The notes beneath the pieces were generated by a model that worked only from the letters and a program-made list of their open reading frames with translations, was not told where the DNA came from and did not search any database. Positions 1-9,513 of a DNA stretch of 13,009 nt are shown piece after piece (position 1 is the stretch's first letter; every line of letters starts with the position of its first letter). The position numbers and the translations under genes are program-made. Source of the DNA: an uncultured Actinomycetes bacterium (GTDB lineage: Bacteria; Actinomycetota; Actinomycetes; Nanopelagicales; Nanopelagicaceae); contig CAIUHB010000107.1 of assembly GCA_903898855.1 (NCBI GenBank), forward strand, positions 1-13,009, in the 5' to 3' direction.

Positions 1-1
1 C

Positions 2-394
2 GACTCCTTGTTAGGTGAAATTGGATCACCGAAATTTTCAGATCCCGAGAAATTAATTGCTTTCGACGATAGCTTCACTATTAATATCGCTGGTTTTGAT
101 TTAGCTGCCCACCATGCGCCAGGTCATACCGCTGGTTCGGCAACATTTGTAGTTAACGATGAGTATCTAATCTCTGGCGATGTGCTCTTTGCTGGTGCAA
201 TCGGCCGCACAGATTTACCGTCAGGTTCTAGCGCTGATATGAAATTTTCACTTCGCAATAAAATATTGCCGTTGGCGGATGAATTAATTGTGCTTCCCGG
301 TCATGGCCCACAAACTACAATTGCCCGCGAACGAAAGAACAATCCATATTTGCAAGATGAGTTTCTTAATTCTCAATCGGTAAAGGGGGAGTAA
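2..394 (+). CDS. MBL-fold hydrolase, glyoxalase II-like (3' part)
   Basis: C-terminal 130 residues of a metallo-beta-lactamase-fold hydrolase; the reading frame is open at the left edge, so the true start and the first zinc motif (HxHxDH) lie outside the window. Visible metal-site residues are the His of HAPGHTAGS (codon 125-127), the Asp of SGDVLF (codon 179-181) and the His of LPGHGP (codon 302-304). These are the usual later ligands of a two-metal glyoxalase II-type site. Enzymes of this family hydrolyse thioesters such as S-lactoylglutathione or related substrates; the substrate here cannot be told, and actinobacteria usually lack glutathione. The stop codon overlaps the hisS start by one base (TAATG), suggesting translational coupling. 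An MBL hydrolase directly before hisS is also the arrangement I recall from mycobacteria. Family assignment is firm; function is open. Confidence 0.88.
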   Translation, partial: DSLLGEIGSPKFSDPEKLIAFDDSFTINIAGFDLAAHHAPGHTAGSATFVVNDEYLISGDVLFAGAIGRTDLPSGSSADMKFSLRNKILPLADELIVLPGHGPQTTIARERKNNPYLQDEFLNSQSVKGE

Positions 395-1665
395 TGGCAA
401 AACTTCAGGCACCAAAGGGAGTGAGCGAATACTTCCCACCTCGTTCAACGTATTTTGAACATGTCCGCGACTCCATAATTGCCAGCGCTAAAGGTGCCGG
501 CTATCAAATGATGGAGCTGCCGGTATTTGAAGATACCGAACTTTTTATTCGTGGAGTAGGCGAATCTACTGACGTGGTTTCTAAAGAGATGTACACATTT
601 GAAGATCGCGGTGGTCGTTCTATAACTCTGCGCCCAGAAGGCACAGCCGGAGTAATGCGTTCGGTGATCGAACACAATTTAGATAAAGGTCAATTGCCAT
701 TAAAGCTTTGGTATTCGGGTGCATTTTTTCGGGCCGAACGCCCCCAGCAAGGTCGCTATCGACAGTTCTATCAAGTCGGCATAGAAGCCATCGGTGGAGA
801 TGACCCAGAGATTGATGCCGAGGTTATTGCAGTTGCTTGGCGGGCATTTAATTCAATCGGTATAAAGAATTTTCATCTTGATATAACCTCGTTAGGCGAC
901 GCCGAGAGCCGCGCTCGTCACCGCAAAGATTTACTCTCATTTCTAAAGACCCTAGATCTCGACGAAGCGACAGCCGCCAGAGCCGAGTTAAACCCCTTGC
1001 GACTATTTGATGATAAGCGTCCGGAAATTATTGAAGCGATGAAAGGCGCACCACTTCTCTTGGACTACCTCAATCCACAGAGCGCAGAGCACTTTGCCAA
1101 GGTTCAACAACTCCTGACCGATTTCGGGGTAGCTTTTCGAATAAATCCACGCATGGTTCGCGGATTGGATTACTACACCGGCACCACCTTCGAATTTGTA
1201 CATCATGATCTTGGCGCACAATCTGGAATCGGTGGTGGTGGACGCTACGACGGCCTGATGGCCGACCTCGGTGGTGCCAACCTCTCAGGAATCGGATTTG
1301 GAATCGGAGTTGATCGAGTTCTCTTGGCGGCAGAAGCTGAGGGTATTTTCAACGATCAGGAGAAGTCGCATTCTGCGGTGAAGTTCTTCCTTATCTCTAT
1401 GTCTGCGACAACAAAGGATTTCGTAGCGGGACTCCTCAATGCGATGCGTGACGCGGGTCTGAGCTGCGATATGGCCTATGGGGATCGAGCCCTCAAAGGC
1501 TCTATGAAGGCGGCCGATAAGAGTGGAGCGGAATACTGCTTAGTTATCGGTGAGGATGAACTTTCCAGCGGAGTTGCAAACTTGAAGCGAATGCGTGATG
1601 GCGAGCTCCTATCGCTTACAATTGCCACTTATTCAGAGCTCGTCGAGAAACTTCGCACACTTTAA
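394..1665 (+). CDS. hisS: Histidyl-tRNA synthetase
   Basis: Class II aminoacyl-tRNA synthetase that charges tRNA-His with histidine in the cytosol; 423 residues, normal for bacterial HisRS. Motif 2 lies at about residues 112-131 ([17 protein letters not shown], with Arg113). The histidine-specific motif is at 254-268 ([15 protein letters not shown], with Arg256 as the expected ATP-contacting arginine), followed by a glycine-rich [12 protein letters not shown] loop and motif 3 ([11 protein letters not shown], about 299-309). The anticodon-binding domain occupies roughly residues 328-423. The ATG overlaps the stop of the preceding hydrolase gene, and an AAAGGGGG Shine-Dalgarno stretch lies just before it inside that gene. 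aspS follows after 29 bp, so the two synthetases are probably cotranscribed. All key residues are present and nothing suggests a HisZ-type paralogue. Confidence 0.98.
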   Translation: MAKLQAPKGVSEYFPPRSTYFEHVRDSIIASAKGAGYQMMELPVFEDTELFIRGVGESTDVVSKEMYTFEDRGGRSITLRPEGTAGVMRSVIEHNLDKGQLPLKLWYSGAFFRAERPQQGRYRQFYQVGIEAIGGDDPEIDAEVIAVAWRAFNSIGIKNFHLDITSLGDAESRARHRKDLLSFLKTLDLDEATAARAELNPLRLFDDKRPEIIEAMKGAPLLLDYLNPQSAEHFAKVQQLLTDFGVAFRINPRMVRGLDYYTGTTFEFVHHDLGAQSGIGGGGRYDGLMADLGGANLSGIGFGIGVDRVLLAAEAEGIFNDQEKSHSAVKFFLISMSATTKDFVAGLLNAMRDAGLSCDMAYGDRALKGSMKAADKSGAEYCLVIGEDELSSGVANLKRMRDGELLSLTIATYSELVEKLRTL

Positions 1666-1694
1666 GTGGGCGATCAATTTAAGGATGTTAATTA

Positions 1695-3452
1695 ATGTTA
1701 CGCACTCATGATGCTGGCACTCTTCGAGCCAGCGATGCGGGAACCACTGTCACGCTTGCAGGCTGGGTAGCTCGCCGTCGCGATCATGGCGGAGTGGCAT
1801 TCATCGACCTTCGCGATGCCTCTGGTGCAGTTCAAGCTGTTATTCATGATGAATCCCTGGCCGGAGCGCTTCGCGCTGAATGGTGCATACTTTTAACGGG
1901 CACAGTTGCCGTTCGACCAGCAGGAAATGCTAATTCAGCTATCCCCACCGGCGAGATTGAGATCATCACCGAAACCCTGACAGTATTGAGCGAAGCGGCG
2001 CCTCTTCCATTTCCGGTTGATAGCGGCGACCTCAGCACGATCAGCGAAGAAGTTCGCCTCAAGTACCGTTACTTAGATTTGCGCAGAGAAGGTCCAGCAA
2101 AGAATCTTCGCTTGCGCTCTCAAGTTACATCCGCGATTCGCACCGTTATGGATGATGAAAATTTCTTGGAAATCGAAACCCCGTATTTGACGCGCTCGAC
2201 TCCAGAGGGAGCACGCGATTTTCTCGTACCTGTGAGATTGCAACCAGGATCGTGGTACGCACTACCTCAGTCACCACAATTGTTTAAGCAACTTTTGATG
2301 GTTGCGGGCATGGAACGTTACTACCAGATTGCACGTTGTTTCCGAGATGAAGATTTCCGAGCAGATCGCCAACCTGAATTTACACAATTAGATATCGAGA
2401 TGTCCTTTGTGGATCAAGAGGATATTTTGAAGGTGGCAGAGAAGATTCTGGCTCGTGTATTTAAAAAGGTAATTGGCTATGAAATTTCGATGCCGATTCC
2501 CCGAATGACTTATTGGGAGGCGATGCGTCGATTCGGTTCGGATAAGCCTGACCTTCGCTTTGGGTACGAGTTGGTAGATGCCACTGATTTCTTTAAAGAG
2601 ACTACTTTCCGCGTTTTTCAAGCCGAATACGTAGGCGCAGTTGTTATGCCTGGTGGTGCGGCAACTCCTCGCCGTGAATTAGATGCCTGGCAGGAATGGG
2701 CCAAAGCGCGCGGTGCTAAAGGTCTTGCCTATATTTTGGTAGGAGAAGACGGAACACTCGGCGGCCCGGTAGCTAAGAACCTTTCCGAGAAGGAGAGCGC
2801 TGAGATTGCTGCTTTCGCCGGAGCGAAAGCAGGGGATGCCATCTTCTTTGCCGCTGGTGAGCGCATCTCCTCGCTTAACTTGCTCGGTGCAGTTCGACTT
2901 GAGGTCGGAAAGCGTTGCGATCTGATTGATCAAAGCCGCTGGGAATTTCTCTGGGTCGTTGACGCCCCAATGTTTGAGCGCGTTGATTCAACTAATCCGG
3001 ATAGTGGTTGGACTGCCGTCCATCATCCATTTACAGGTCCTAAGCCTGAGTTTGCCGATACTTTCGATAAGGATCCAGCAAACGCGTTGGCGTATGCCTA
3101 TGACATCGTGCTTAACGGCAGCGAAATCGGTGGCGGCTCAATTCGTATCCATGATCGCAATATGCAAAAGCGAGTCTTCGACACTATTGGACTCTCTGCA
3201 GCCGAGGCCGAGAGCAAATTTGGCTTCTTGCTCGAGGCATTTAATTACGGACCTCCTCCACATGGTGGAATTGCACTTGGTCTAGATCGACTATGTGCAC
3301 TCTTAGCTGGCGCCGAATCTATTCGGGAAGTTATTGCCTTCCCCAAGACCGCAAGCGGTGGCGATCCGCTGACTGGCGCACCAACTCCAATTACGCCTGC
3401 CCAGCGCAAAGAGGCGGCAGTAGATTTCGTGCCCGAGAAAAAAGCTGAGTAA
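1695..3452 (+). CDS. aspS: Aspartyl-tRNA synthetase, probably non-discriminating
   Basis: Class II synthetase of the bacterial AspRS type, 585 residues, the usual length. An N-terminal OB-fold anticodon-binding domain (about 1-110) is followed by the catalytic core with [11 protein letters not shown] (191-201), motif 2 around [14 protein letters not shown] (216-229) and motif 3 [10 protein letters not shown] (524-533). A bacterial GAD insertion lies at about 280-420. In the OB fold, His31 (RRRDHGG) and Gly77 (RPAGNAN) align without gaps to E. coli Leu30 and Lys81. A His/Gly pair at these sites is associated with non-discriminating AspRS, which charges both tRNA-Asp and tRNA-Asn with aspartate; Asp-tRNA-Asn is then amidated by GatCAB. 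The ATG is supported by an upstream AAGGAT and by an in-frame stop at 1689-1691. The identity is certain; the relaxed specificity is inferred from residues. Confidence 0.98.
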   Translation: MLRTHDAGTLRASDAGTTVTLAGWVARRRDHGGVAFIDLRDASGAVQAVIHDESLAGALRAEWCILLTGTVAVRPAGNANSAIPTGEIEIITETLTVLSEAAPLPFPVDSGDLSTISEEVRLKYRYLDLRREGPAKNLRLRSQVTSAIRTVMDDENFLEIETPYLTRSTPEGARDFLVPVRLQPGSWYALPQSPQLFKQLLMVAGMERYYQIARCFRDEDFRADRQPEFTQLDIEMSFVDQEDILKVAEKILARVFKKVIGYEISMPIPRMTYWEAMRRFGSDKPDLRFGYELVDATDFFKETTFRVFQAEYVGAVVMPGGAATPRRELDAWQEWAKARGAKGLAYILVGEDGTLGGPVAKNLSEKESAEIAAFAGAKAGDAIFFAAGERISSLNLLGAVRLEVGKRCDLIDQSRWEFLWVVDAPMFERVDSTNPDSGWTAVHHPFTGPKPEFADTFDKDPANALAYAYDIVLNGSEIGGGSIRIHDRNMQKRVFDTIGLSAAEAESKFGFLLEAFNYGPPPHGGIALGLDRLCALLAGAESIREVIAFPKTASGGDPLTGAPTPITPAQRKEAAVDFVPEKKAE

Positions 3453-3470
3453 GTAAGGCAGAGTTCGCGA

Positions 3471-4142
3471 GTGAGAATTCGCAGGAAGTACTTGGCCGCT
3501 GCAATCGCAGCGCTCTTTTTGCTGACCGCGTGTGCGCCACCTTCACATATTTACGCCGCGAACAAGAAGGTCGGAAGCTATTTCACAGTTCCTTACGGCT
3601 GGAAAGAGATTTCGCAGACCTTGCTTTCTAAGCAGGAGTCGCAGTCGACTGCAAGCGGAGCTGCCGAGCGATTAGCTGCAGTTGCCTGGCAAGAAGCTTT
3701 TTATCAAAAGGGAAAAGTTCTGCCAGCCGAGATCTTCTCACTACGCGCTCCGAACGCCCCAACAGCGTACGTGAGAGTGCGCTCTCTCAATGGGGATGAG
3801 ATGAATAGCGTCTCGTATAACTCGCTGCGCAATATCTTTGTTCCACTTACAACTTGGTTGAATGGTTCGACTAACTCATCCAATTCGCCTGTTGTGATGA
3901 GCAATTTCCAGCTTCTCGGAGATGAGGAGCGGATAGAAAAAGGTGCTCGAGGAATTCGTAGCGTCTTCTCATTTACAGGCGCTGATGGCATAGACCAAAC
4001 CTTCAATCAGACTGCGCTTATTTCCCCGGATCACTCCATGATGTACATCTTGCTGGTTCGCGCAAAGAGTGCGGACTATGCGAGAGCCAATAAAATTCTC
4101 ACAGACATTTCTAATTCCTTTACAGTACTGGGGGCAAAATAG
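3471..4142 (+). CDS. Predicted lipoprotein upstream of FtsH-like protease
   Basis: A 223-residue protein with a textbook lipoprotein signal: basic n-region (RIRRK), hydrophobic core and lipobox LTAC with Cys21, so it is probably lipidated and anchored on the outer face of the cytoplasmic membrane. The mature part opens with GSYFTVPYGWKEIS and ends with FNQTALISPDHSMMYILLVRAKS followed by a helix and NSF. This layout recalls the PsbP/Mog1-like fold of actinobacterial lipoproteins such as LpqN/LpqT, but that is only an impression from the pattern. The function is unknown. The GTG start lies 18 nt after the in-frame stop of aspS, with a weak AAGG upstream. Its TAG stop overlaps the GTG of the next gene by one base (TAGTG), so it is likely coupled to the FtsH-like protease and may be its partner, substrate or regulator. 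Confidence 0.85.
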   Translation: MRIRRKYLAAAIAALFLLTACAPPSHIYAANKKVGSYFTVPYGWKEISQTLLSKQESQSTASGAAERLAAVAWQEAFYQKGKVLPAEIFSLRAPNAPTAYVRVRSLNGDEMNSVSYNSLRNIFVPLTTWLNGSTNSSNSPVVMSNFQLLGDEERIEKGARGIRSVFSFTGADGIDQTFNQTALISPDHSMMYILLVRAKSADYARANKILTDISNSFTVLGAK

Positions 4143-6394
4143 TGAAGACGCAGAATCCAAGCGCGCCTAGTCGACCAAAAGATGAAGACCGCAAAACACG
4201 TATTCATCTCACTCTCTTCGATAGAACTAAGTTCCTTTTACTCTTTCTCATAGTTTTCCTCGTCCTTGTTTGGGCGGCGATGGCTGACAATCCACTGCTC
4301 TCTTTCACTGATGCGCTCAAGGAGATCACTTCAAAACGATGGTGGTTAATCGCGCTCTCAGCCTTTGAAGTGGTGCGCCAACTCCACTTTCTGTTGGCTG
4401 AATTACTTGCTCCGTATCACGGCATCTGGACAAGATATTTTGCCGCTATCGATAAATTAATCCATAAATTTAGTGACTGGACTCGATATCGAATCTCGCG
4501 CGCCGTTAAAGGTTTACTTGGCGTCGTACTTCTCGCCATCGTTCTTGGAGCAATCTATAAAGAGACGCCCGTTAAGGCCCTTTTTCTTGCACCTAAAGCT
4601 TTGTGGAGTGCGCTTCCTATGCTCGGCCAGTTGGCCTTCGCTGTGGTCTTTATCGTCATTCAATTCTTCGCCATGTTCTGGTTTCTTAGTCGCGGTGGCA
4701 TAGATACATATTTCCCGGATGACATCCGAACTCGCTTTAGCGATGTTTGGGGGCAAGACCATGTGCTTAATCGAATTCGTGAGAACCTGCTCTTTTTAGA
4801 GTCGCCGGAGAAGATTGAGGATCACGGTGGTTATGTACCCGGTGGCATATTGCTCTGGGGGCCTCCTGGCACTGGTAAGACGTTGATGGCTGAATCAATG
4901 GCCGGCGAGACAGGCAAGCCATTCGTCTTTGTGGATCCTGGCGCCTTTAACAACATGTTCTTTGGTGTTGGAGTTCTCAAGGTTAAATCTCTCTTTAGAA
5001 AACTGCGCAAATTAGCTCTTCGCTATGGCGGCGTAGTTGTCTTCTTTGATGAAGCTGATTCATTAGGAAATCGAGGAATTGCAGTTGGTGGGGGAGCGCA
5101 GCGGACTAATCTCTTCGGTGAGAGTTGTCACGGCGGCAACTACCTATCGCCAGCAGCTACCTCCATTATTTCGCGCGAGCGATTCGTAGCGGGCACTGCA
5201 GCAGGTGGCGGTGGTGGTGGCGGAATGGGAACGCTGCAGGCGCTGCTTACTGAGCTCAGTGGTTTGAAAAAGCCAAAGGGTTTCTTCAATCGAGTTCTCC
5301 GTCGCGCACTTGGAATGCGTCCAAAGAATCCACCAAAGTATCGAATCTTGGTTGTGATGGCTACAAATATGCCGGAGGCACTTGATGAAGCACTACTTCG
5401 TCCGGGTCGAATCGATCGAATGTATCGAGTGGGTTATCCAAGCAAGGCTGGCCGAATTCGAACTTATCAAGGCTATCTAGCTAAAGTTTCACATTCTTTA
5501 AGTGGTGAAGAGATTGATAAGTTAGCAACAATCACGCCTTATGCGACAGGTGCTTCGATTAAGGACACTATCAACGAGGCGCTGATTACAGCGATTCGCG
5601 ATGGTCGCACTTCGATTATCTGGTCTGATGTAATCAAAGCTAAGCAATCTAAGGATTTGGGGCCAGCTGAGGACGTTGAATACATTGAACGCGAACGTCA
5701 CGCGGTTGCCGTCCATGAGGCTTGTCATGGAGTGATGGCACACCTAGTCCGACATCATATGGAGATTGATTTAGCAACAATTGAGAAAGGCTCTGACTAC
5801 CTGGGAATGGTGGCCAGTATTCCGCCAGATGATCAATTCACCCGATGGAAGAGTGAATATGAAGCGGATATTTTGGTCTCCCTTGCCTCACTTGCTGGCG
5901 AGCGCATCTTCTTTAATGGGGATAATTCTTCTGGAGTTTCTAGCGACCTGGAGAGCGCAACGAGCATCGCCAGTTTGATGGAAGGACATTGGGGAATGGG
6001 TTCGACCATCTCATCACATGCTTCCAATCGCCGATTTGAGGTTGGTGCACCAGGTGGTGGAAAACCTCGGGATGCAAAGGAAGAATCCAAAGCGCTTCGA
6101 CAAGCTCTGGCCGATCGCATTGAGGATAATCTCTCCACTCTGCTCGCCAAAGCAGAGGAGATCTTGGTGGAAAATCGAGCAAAGGTTCTTGCTCTGGCCC
6201 ACGCACTCGAGGTCCACAAGACCCTATCTGGTGAGGATGTGCTCGCTGTTATGTCCGGTTCTAAGGGTCCATTGGTCGATGGCGCGCCCTATCAAGTTGC
6301 CGGAAATATCGAGCAAATTGAGAAATACCACCAATCGGCACTTGTTGCCCATATGGAGCATCGCTCACCCGACCTGCCGCTACCCATTTTCTAA
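4142..6394 (+). CDS. Divergent FtsH-like AAA+ membrane zinc protease
   Basis: A 750-residue membrane ATPase-protease of the FtsH (M41) type, longer than ordinary FtsH (about 600-650). Strong hydrophobic segments lie at about 31-48, 123-139 and 160-183, with a further weaker one at about 66-93; usual FtsH has two. The AAA+ module has Walker A GPPGTGKT (240-247), pore motif MFFGVG (272-277, Phe273 in the substrate-gripping position), Walker B VVVFFDEAD (298-306) and a second region of homology ending RPGR (Arg420 and Arg423 as likely arginine fingers). Two insertions are visible: a glycine-rich loop of about 40 residues (roughly 311-362) and a basic stretch at about 375-398. The peptidase domain carries HEACH (525-529), an intact HExxH with Cys where FtsH usually has Gly, and Asp602 (SSDLESAT), the probable third zinc ligand. 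It is therefore predicted active. The GTG start overlaps the lipoprotein stop; GGGGG at 4130-4134 is the likely ribosome binding site. It should not be assumed to be the cell's main FtsH. Confidence 0.92.
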   Translation: MKTQNPSAPSRPKDEDRKTRIHLTLFDRTKFLLLFLIVFLVLVWAAMADNPLLSFTDALKEITSKRWWLIALSAFEVVRQLHFLLAELLAPYHGIWTRYFAAIDKLIHKFSDWTRYRISRAVKGLLGVVLLAIVLGAIYKETPVKALFLAPKALWSALPMLGQLAFAVVFIVIQFFAMFWFLSRGGIDTYFPDDIRTRFSDVWGQDHVLNRIRENLLFLESPEKIEDHGGYVPGGILLWGPPGTGKTLMAESMAGETGKPFVFVDPGAFNNMFFGVGVLKVKSLFRKLRKLALRYGGVVVFFDEADSLGNRGIAVGGGAQRTNLFGESCHGGNYLSPAATSIISRERFVAGTAAGGGGGGGMGTLQALLTELSGLKKPKGFFNRVLRRALGMRPKNPPKYRILVVMATNMPEALDEALLRPGRIDRMYRVGYPSKAGRIRTYQGYLAKVSHSLSGEEIDKLATITPYATGASIKDTINEALITAIRDGRTSIIWSDVIKAKQSKDLGPAEDVEYIERERHAVAVHEACHGVMAHLVRHHMEIDLATIEKGSDYLGMVASIPPDDQFTRWKSEYEADILVSLASLAGERIFFNGDNSSGVSSDLESATSIASLMEGHWGMGSTISSHASNRRFEVGAPGGGKPRDAKEESKALRQALADRIEDNLSTLLAKAEEILVENRAKVLALAHALEVHKTLSGEDVLAVMSGSKGPLVDGAPYQVAGNIEQIEKYHQSALVAHMEHRSPDLPLPIF

Positions 6395-6415
6395 GCTCGC
6401 CGGAAAACAATCGGG

Positions 6416-6421
6416 TAGGCT
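6416..6421 (+). promoter_or_regulatory. Candidate -10 element of a leaderless promoter
   Basis: TAGGCT fits the actinobacterial TAnnnT pattern and ends 6 nt before the ATG at 6428, placing a transcription start at or next to the A of that ATG. No Shine-Dalgarno sequence is present, and an in-frame stop (the TAG at 6416) excludes any earlier start codon. No clear -35 hexamer is seen, and six-base matches occur by chance, so this is suggestive only. Confidence 0.4.
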
Positions 6422-6427
6422 AGCAAT

Positions 6428-6820
6428 ATGGGTCCAGGTGGAATTGCAACGATTATTGCTGCATGCGCATTGGCGATCATTGCTATTGCGATCGCTTATG
6501 TCGTCGTACGTGTCGGCAGATTAGTTGATCAGGCAAGCAAGTCGCTCGAGCAACTTACCTCTGAAGCAACTCCACTACTTGAAGAGGTAACAACCACAGT
6601 TACTTTGGTAAACGGTCCGCTCCATGCAATCAACAAGGTCTCCAAGAACATCGAAGAGGTCTCCGGCAAAATTGCAGAAGCTACTGATGGTTTCTTAGGT
6701 AAAAACTCGATGGGTCTAAAGGTGGCCGGTGGCCTCTTTAATCTTTTTCAAGCTGGCAAGGCCAAGAGCGCTCCAAAGAGCACTCGCCGTAAGAAGGCTG
6801 CAGCAGGGGAGCAAGAGTAG
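6428..6820 (+). CDS. DUF948-family membrane protein
   Basis: A 130-residue protein with one N-terminal membrane helix (about 5-28, Ala/Ile-rich), a likely helical or coiled-coil region (about 33-88, with regularly spaced Leu/Val/Ile and acidic residues), a hydrophobic patch (VAGGLFNLFQ, about 99-108) and a lysine/arginine-rich tail (111-125). This layout fits the DUF948 family, whose members are small single-pass proteins of unknown function often found near alaS in actinobacteria. It lies 33 bp after the protease gene and ends 3 bp before alaS, in the same frame as alaS. It has no ribosome binding site, and its start seems to be read from a leaderless transcript. Family membership is likely; function is unknown. 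Confidence 0.82.
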   Translation: MGPGGIATIIAACALAIIAIAIAYVVVRVGRLVDQASKSLEQLTSEATPLLEEVTTTVTLVNGPLHAINKVSKNIEEVSGKIAEATDGFLGKNSMGLKVAGGLFNLFQAGKAKSAPKSTRRKKAAAGEQE

Positions 6821-6823
6821 TTC

Positions 6824-9508
6824 GTGAACTCCGCTGAAATTAGAGCGCGCTGGTTGCGCTTCTTCGAATCTGGCAACAGTCAGGGCTTAAGCCACACAGT
6901 GGTTCCATCGGCCTCGCTTATCGCCGATGATCCAAACCTACTTCTTGTTAACGCGGGAATGGTTCCTTTTAAGCCGTACTTTCTTGGTGAGGTAAAGCCG
7001 CCATTTAACCGAGCTACGTCGGTACAAAAGTGTGTTCGAACTCTTGATATCGATGAAGTTGGAAAAACGACTCGGCATGCATCTTTCTTCCAGATGTGTG
7101 GAAACTTTAGTTTTGGTGATTACTTTAAAGAGGGAGCTATTGCTCTTGCATGGGAGCTTTTAACCAAGCCCATATCAGATGGTGGATATGGTTTCCCCGA
7201 AAATCGTTTATGGGTCACCGTTTTTCAAAATGATGACGAAGCAGCCGATATTTGGCATAAGAAGATCGGCATTCCGCTTGAGCGAATTCAGCGACGCGGT
7301 ATGGAAGATAATTTCTGGTCAATGGGAGTTCCGGGGCCATGTGGTCCTTGTTCAGAGATTTATTACGATCGTGGACCAGAATACGGTGTTGATGGTGGCC
7401 CGATTGCCGACGAGAATCGATATCTGGAAGTCTGGAACCTCGTCTTTATGCAAAATATTCGGGGAGAGGGCGCCGGTAAGGATAACTATCCAATTCTCGG
7501 AGAGCTTCCCGCTAAAAATATCGATACCGGTCTTGGTTTAGAGCGCGCAGCTGCTTTGCTCCAGGGCGTTGAAAATATTTATGAAATCGACACAACGATG
7601 CAGATTCTTAGTCGCGCCTCCGAGTTGACCGGTGTTAAGTATGGAGCGAACGAAAAGAGCGACATCGCACTACGCGTAATTGCGGATCACGCTCGTACTT
7701 CAATGATGTTGATTGGCGATGGTGTTCTTCCGGGAAATGAAGGTCGTGGATATGTCTTGCGCCGCATGATGCGCAGAACTATTCGCAATATGAGAATACT
7801 CGGAGCGCACGAACCTACTGCCGCTGAACTAGTTAAAGCCTCGATTGGGGCCATGGGGCCGCAATATCCAGAGCTGGTAGAAGGTGCGGAGCGAATCTCA
7901 GCAGTATCGATCAATGAAGAAGAGTCCTTTTTGGCTACGCTCAAAAGTGGAACTCAGATATTTGATCTCGCTGCTAAATCTGCCAAGAGTGCTAATGACA
8001 TACGCCTAGCAGGAGACACAGTTTTTAGGCTCCACGATACCTACGGTTTTCCTTTTGATCTCACTTTGGAGATGGCTTCAGAACAAGGTCTATCTGTCGA
8101 TGAGGATGGTTTCAGAAAATTAATGAAGGAGCAGAAAGATCGCGCCAAGGCTGATGCGCGATCCAAGAAGACGGGTCACACTGACCTCTCTGAATATCGC
8201 AAAATTTTTGATGCCAAGGGCGCAACTAAATTTATCGGCTATGAAAGCATTTCTGGCGAGGCGAAGGTTGCCGGAATTCTGGTTGATGGCAAATCTGTAG
8301 TCGAAACTGGAGCTACTGGTGAAGTCGAGATTGTGCTTGATCGCACTCCGTTTTACGCCGAAGGCGGCGGCCAATTGCCAGATGGCGGAACTATCACACT
8401 CGCTAATGGCGCCATCGTTGAAATTGATGATGTGCAATGCCCAGTACCTGGACTATATATCCACCGCGGAACTGTTCTCTCTGGAACCGTAAAGGTTTCT
8501 GATGAAGCTCTCGCCGCGATTGATCGCGAACGTCGCATGGCAATATCTAGAGCTCATACTGCTACACATATGGTGCATAAGGCATTTCGGGAAGCGCTAG
8601 GGGAGACAGCAACCCAAGCTGGATCTGAGAATGCGCCGGGTCGTTTCCGCTTTGACTTCCCAGCCAATGGCTCAGTTCCCCCTTCAGTTCTTCGAGATGT
8701 TGAAGCTCGAGTGAATTCACTGTTGCTTGAAGATTTACATGTTACGGCTCAAACAATGACTCAACCCGAAGCTAAAGCGATTGGCGCTATGGCACTGTTC
8801 GGTGAGAAATACGGCGATCAGGTGCGTGTTGTCAGTGTTGGAGATTGGGCGCACGAACTCTGCGGAGGCACGCACGTCTCAACTTCCGGCCAACTTGGTT
8901 TAGTCAAACTCCTCTCGGAATCTTCAATCGGCGCTGGAGTACGTCGCGTGGAGGCCTTGGTCGGCCATGATGCATTTGATTTCCTAGCTCGAGAACATGT
9001 GCTCTTAAACTCTTTAACTGAAATCATCAAAGGTGCTCGCACCGAAGAGCTGCCTGAGCGAATCTCGGATTTAATTGATAAATTAAAGTTGGCCGAGAAG
9101 GAACTCTCGCAATTTAAGACTGCATCGATTGCTAGCGCTGCTGCCTCGCTGATTAATTCGGCAACAAAGGTGGGCAAGTTCTCCATTATTGCGGCCAATA
9201 TCGTTGATGGCGTTAGCGTCGATGACTTACGTTCCGTGGCTAGTGATTTAAGAAATCGTATGGGCGAGGGTGTAGTTGCAATTACCTCTAATACCGATGG
9301 CCGCATCTCGCTAGTGGTTGCCACAAGTGAAGGTGCGCGATCGACAGGAGTTAATGCCGGTGCGTTGGTAAAGTCAGCATCGACGATTTTGGGCGGTGGC
9401 GGTGGAGGTAAGGATGATTTCGCTCAAGGCGGCGGAACCAATCTGGCAAACCTGCAACTCGCACTCGATGAAATTGCGCAATTAGCAACAGCTGCCTTGC
9501 AGGGTTAA
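6824..9508 (+). CDS. alaS: Alanyl-tRNA synthetase
   Basis: Class II synthetase of 894 residues, the normal full length, charging tRNA-Ala and hydrolysing mischarged Ser/Gly-tRNA-Ala. The catalytic core has the [18 protein letters not shown] segment (motif 2 region) and [15 protein letters not shown] (304-318, motif 3 region). The editing domain has HTATH (578-582) and CGGTH (680-684), giving zinc ligands His578, His582, Cys680 and His684, all intact. The C-terminal C-Ala domain ends with the glycine-rich [15 protein letters not shown] segment. The GTG is the first start codon after the DUF948 stop in the same frame; AGGGGAG at 6805-6811, inside DUF948, is the likely ribosome binding site with a rather long 12-nt spacer. 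ruvX follows after 5 bp. Confidence 0.98.
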   Translation: MNSAEIRARWLRFFESGNSQGLSHTVVPSASLIADDPNLLLVNAGMVPFKPYFLGEVKPPFNRATSVQKCVRTLDIDEVGKTTRHASFFQMCGNFSFGDYFKEGAIALAWELLTKPISDGGYGFPENRLWVTVFQNDDEAADIWHKKIGIPLERIQRRGMEDNFWSMGVPGPCGPCSEIYYDRGPEYGVDGGPIADENRYLEVWNLVFMQNIRGEGAGKDNYPILGELPAKNIDTGLGLERAAALLQGVENIYEIDTTMQILSRASELTGVKYGANEKSDIALRVIADHARTSMMLIGDGVLPGNEGRGYVLRRMMRRTIRNMRILGAHEPTAAELVKASIGAMGPQYPELVEGAERISAVSINEEESFLATLKSGTQIFDLAAKSAKSANDIRLAGDTVFRLHDTYGFPFDLTLEMASEQGLSVDEDGFRKLMKEQKDRAKADARSKKTGHTDLSEYRKIFDAKGATKFIGYESISGEAKVAGILVDGKSVVETGATGEVEIVLDRTPFYAEGGGQLPDGGTITLANGAIVEIDDVQCPVPGLYIHRGTVLSGTVKVSDEALAAIDRERRMAISRAHTATHMVHKAFREALGETATQAGSENAPGRFRFDFPANGSVPPSVLRDVEARVNSLLLEDLHVTAQTMTQPEAKAIGAMALFGEKYGDQVRVVSVGDWAHELCGGTHVSTSGQLGLVKLLSESSIGAGVRRVEALVGHDAFDFLAREHVLLNSLTEIIKGARTEELPERISDLIDKLKLAEKELSQFKTASIASAAASLINSATKVGKFSIIAANIVDGVSVDDLRSVASDLRNRMGEGVVAITSNTDGRISLVVATSEGARSTGVNAGALVKSASTILGGGGGGKDDFAQGGGTNLANLQLALDEIAQLATAALQG

Positions 9509-9513
9509 CCTCA

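Noticed and set aside
2926..3285. A 119-codon + strand open frame inside aspS
   Set aside because: It lies out of frame across the AspRS catalytic core with no start signals and no recognisable domain.
6018..6524. A 168-codon open frame on the + strand running from the protease gene across the gap into DUF948
   Set aside because: It overlaps two well-supported genes in another frame, has no ribosome binding site and its translation is rich in unlikely residues with no domain pattern.
8818..9324. A 168-codon antisense open frame within alaS
   Set aside because: It is opposite a fully conserved AlaRS editing and C-Ala region; the Ser/Thr/Arg-rich translation is typical of a shadow of coding DNA.
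9390..9435. Glycine-codon-rich tract near the end of alaS
   Set aside because: It encodes the conserved [15 protein letters not shown] segment of the C-Ala domain, a normal AlaRS feature and not a repeat element.
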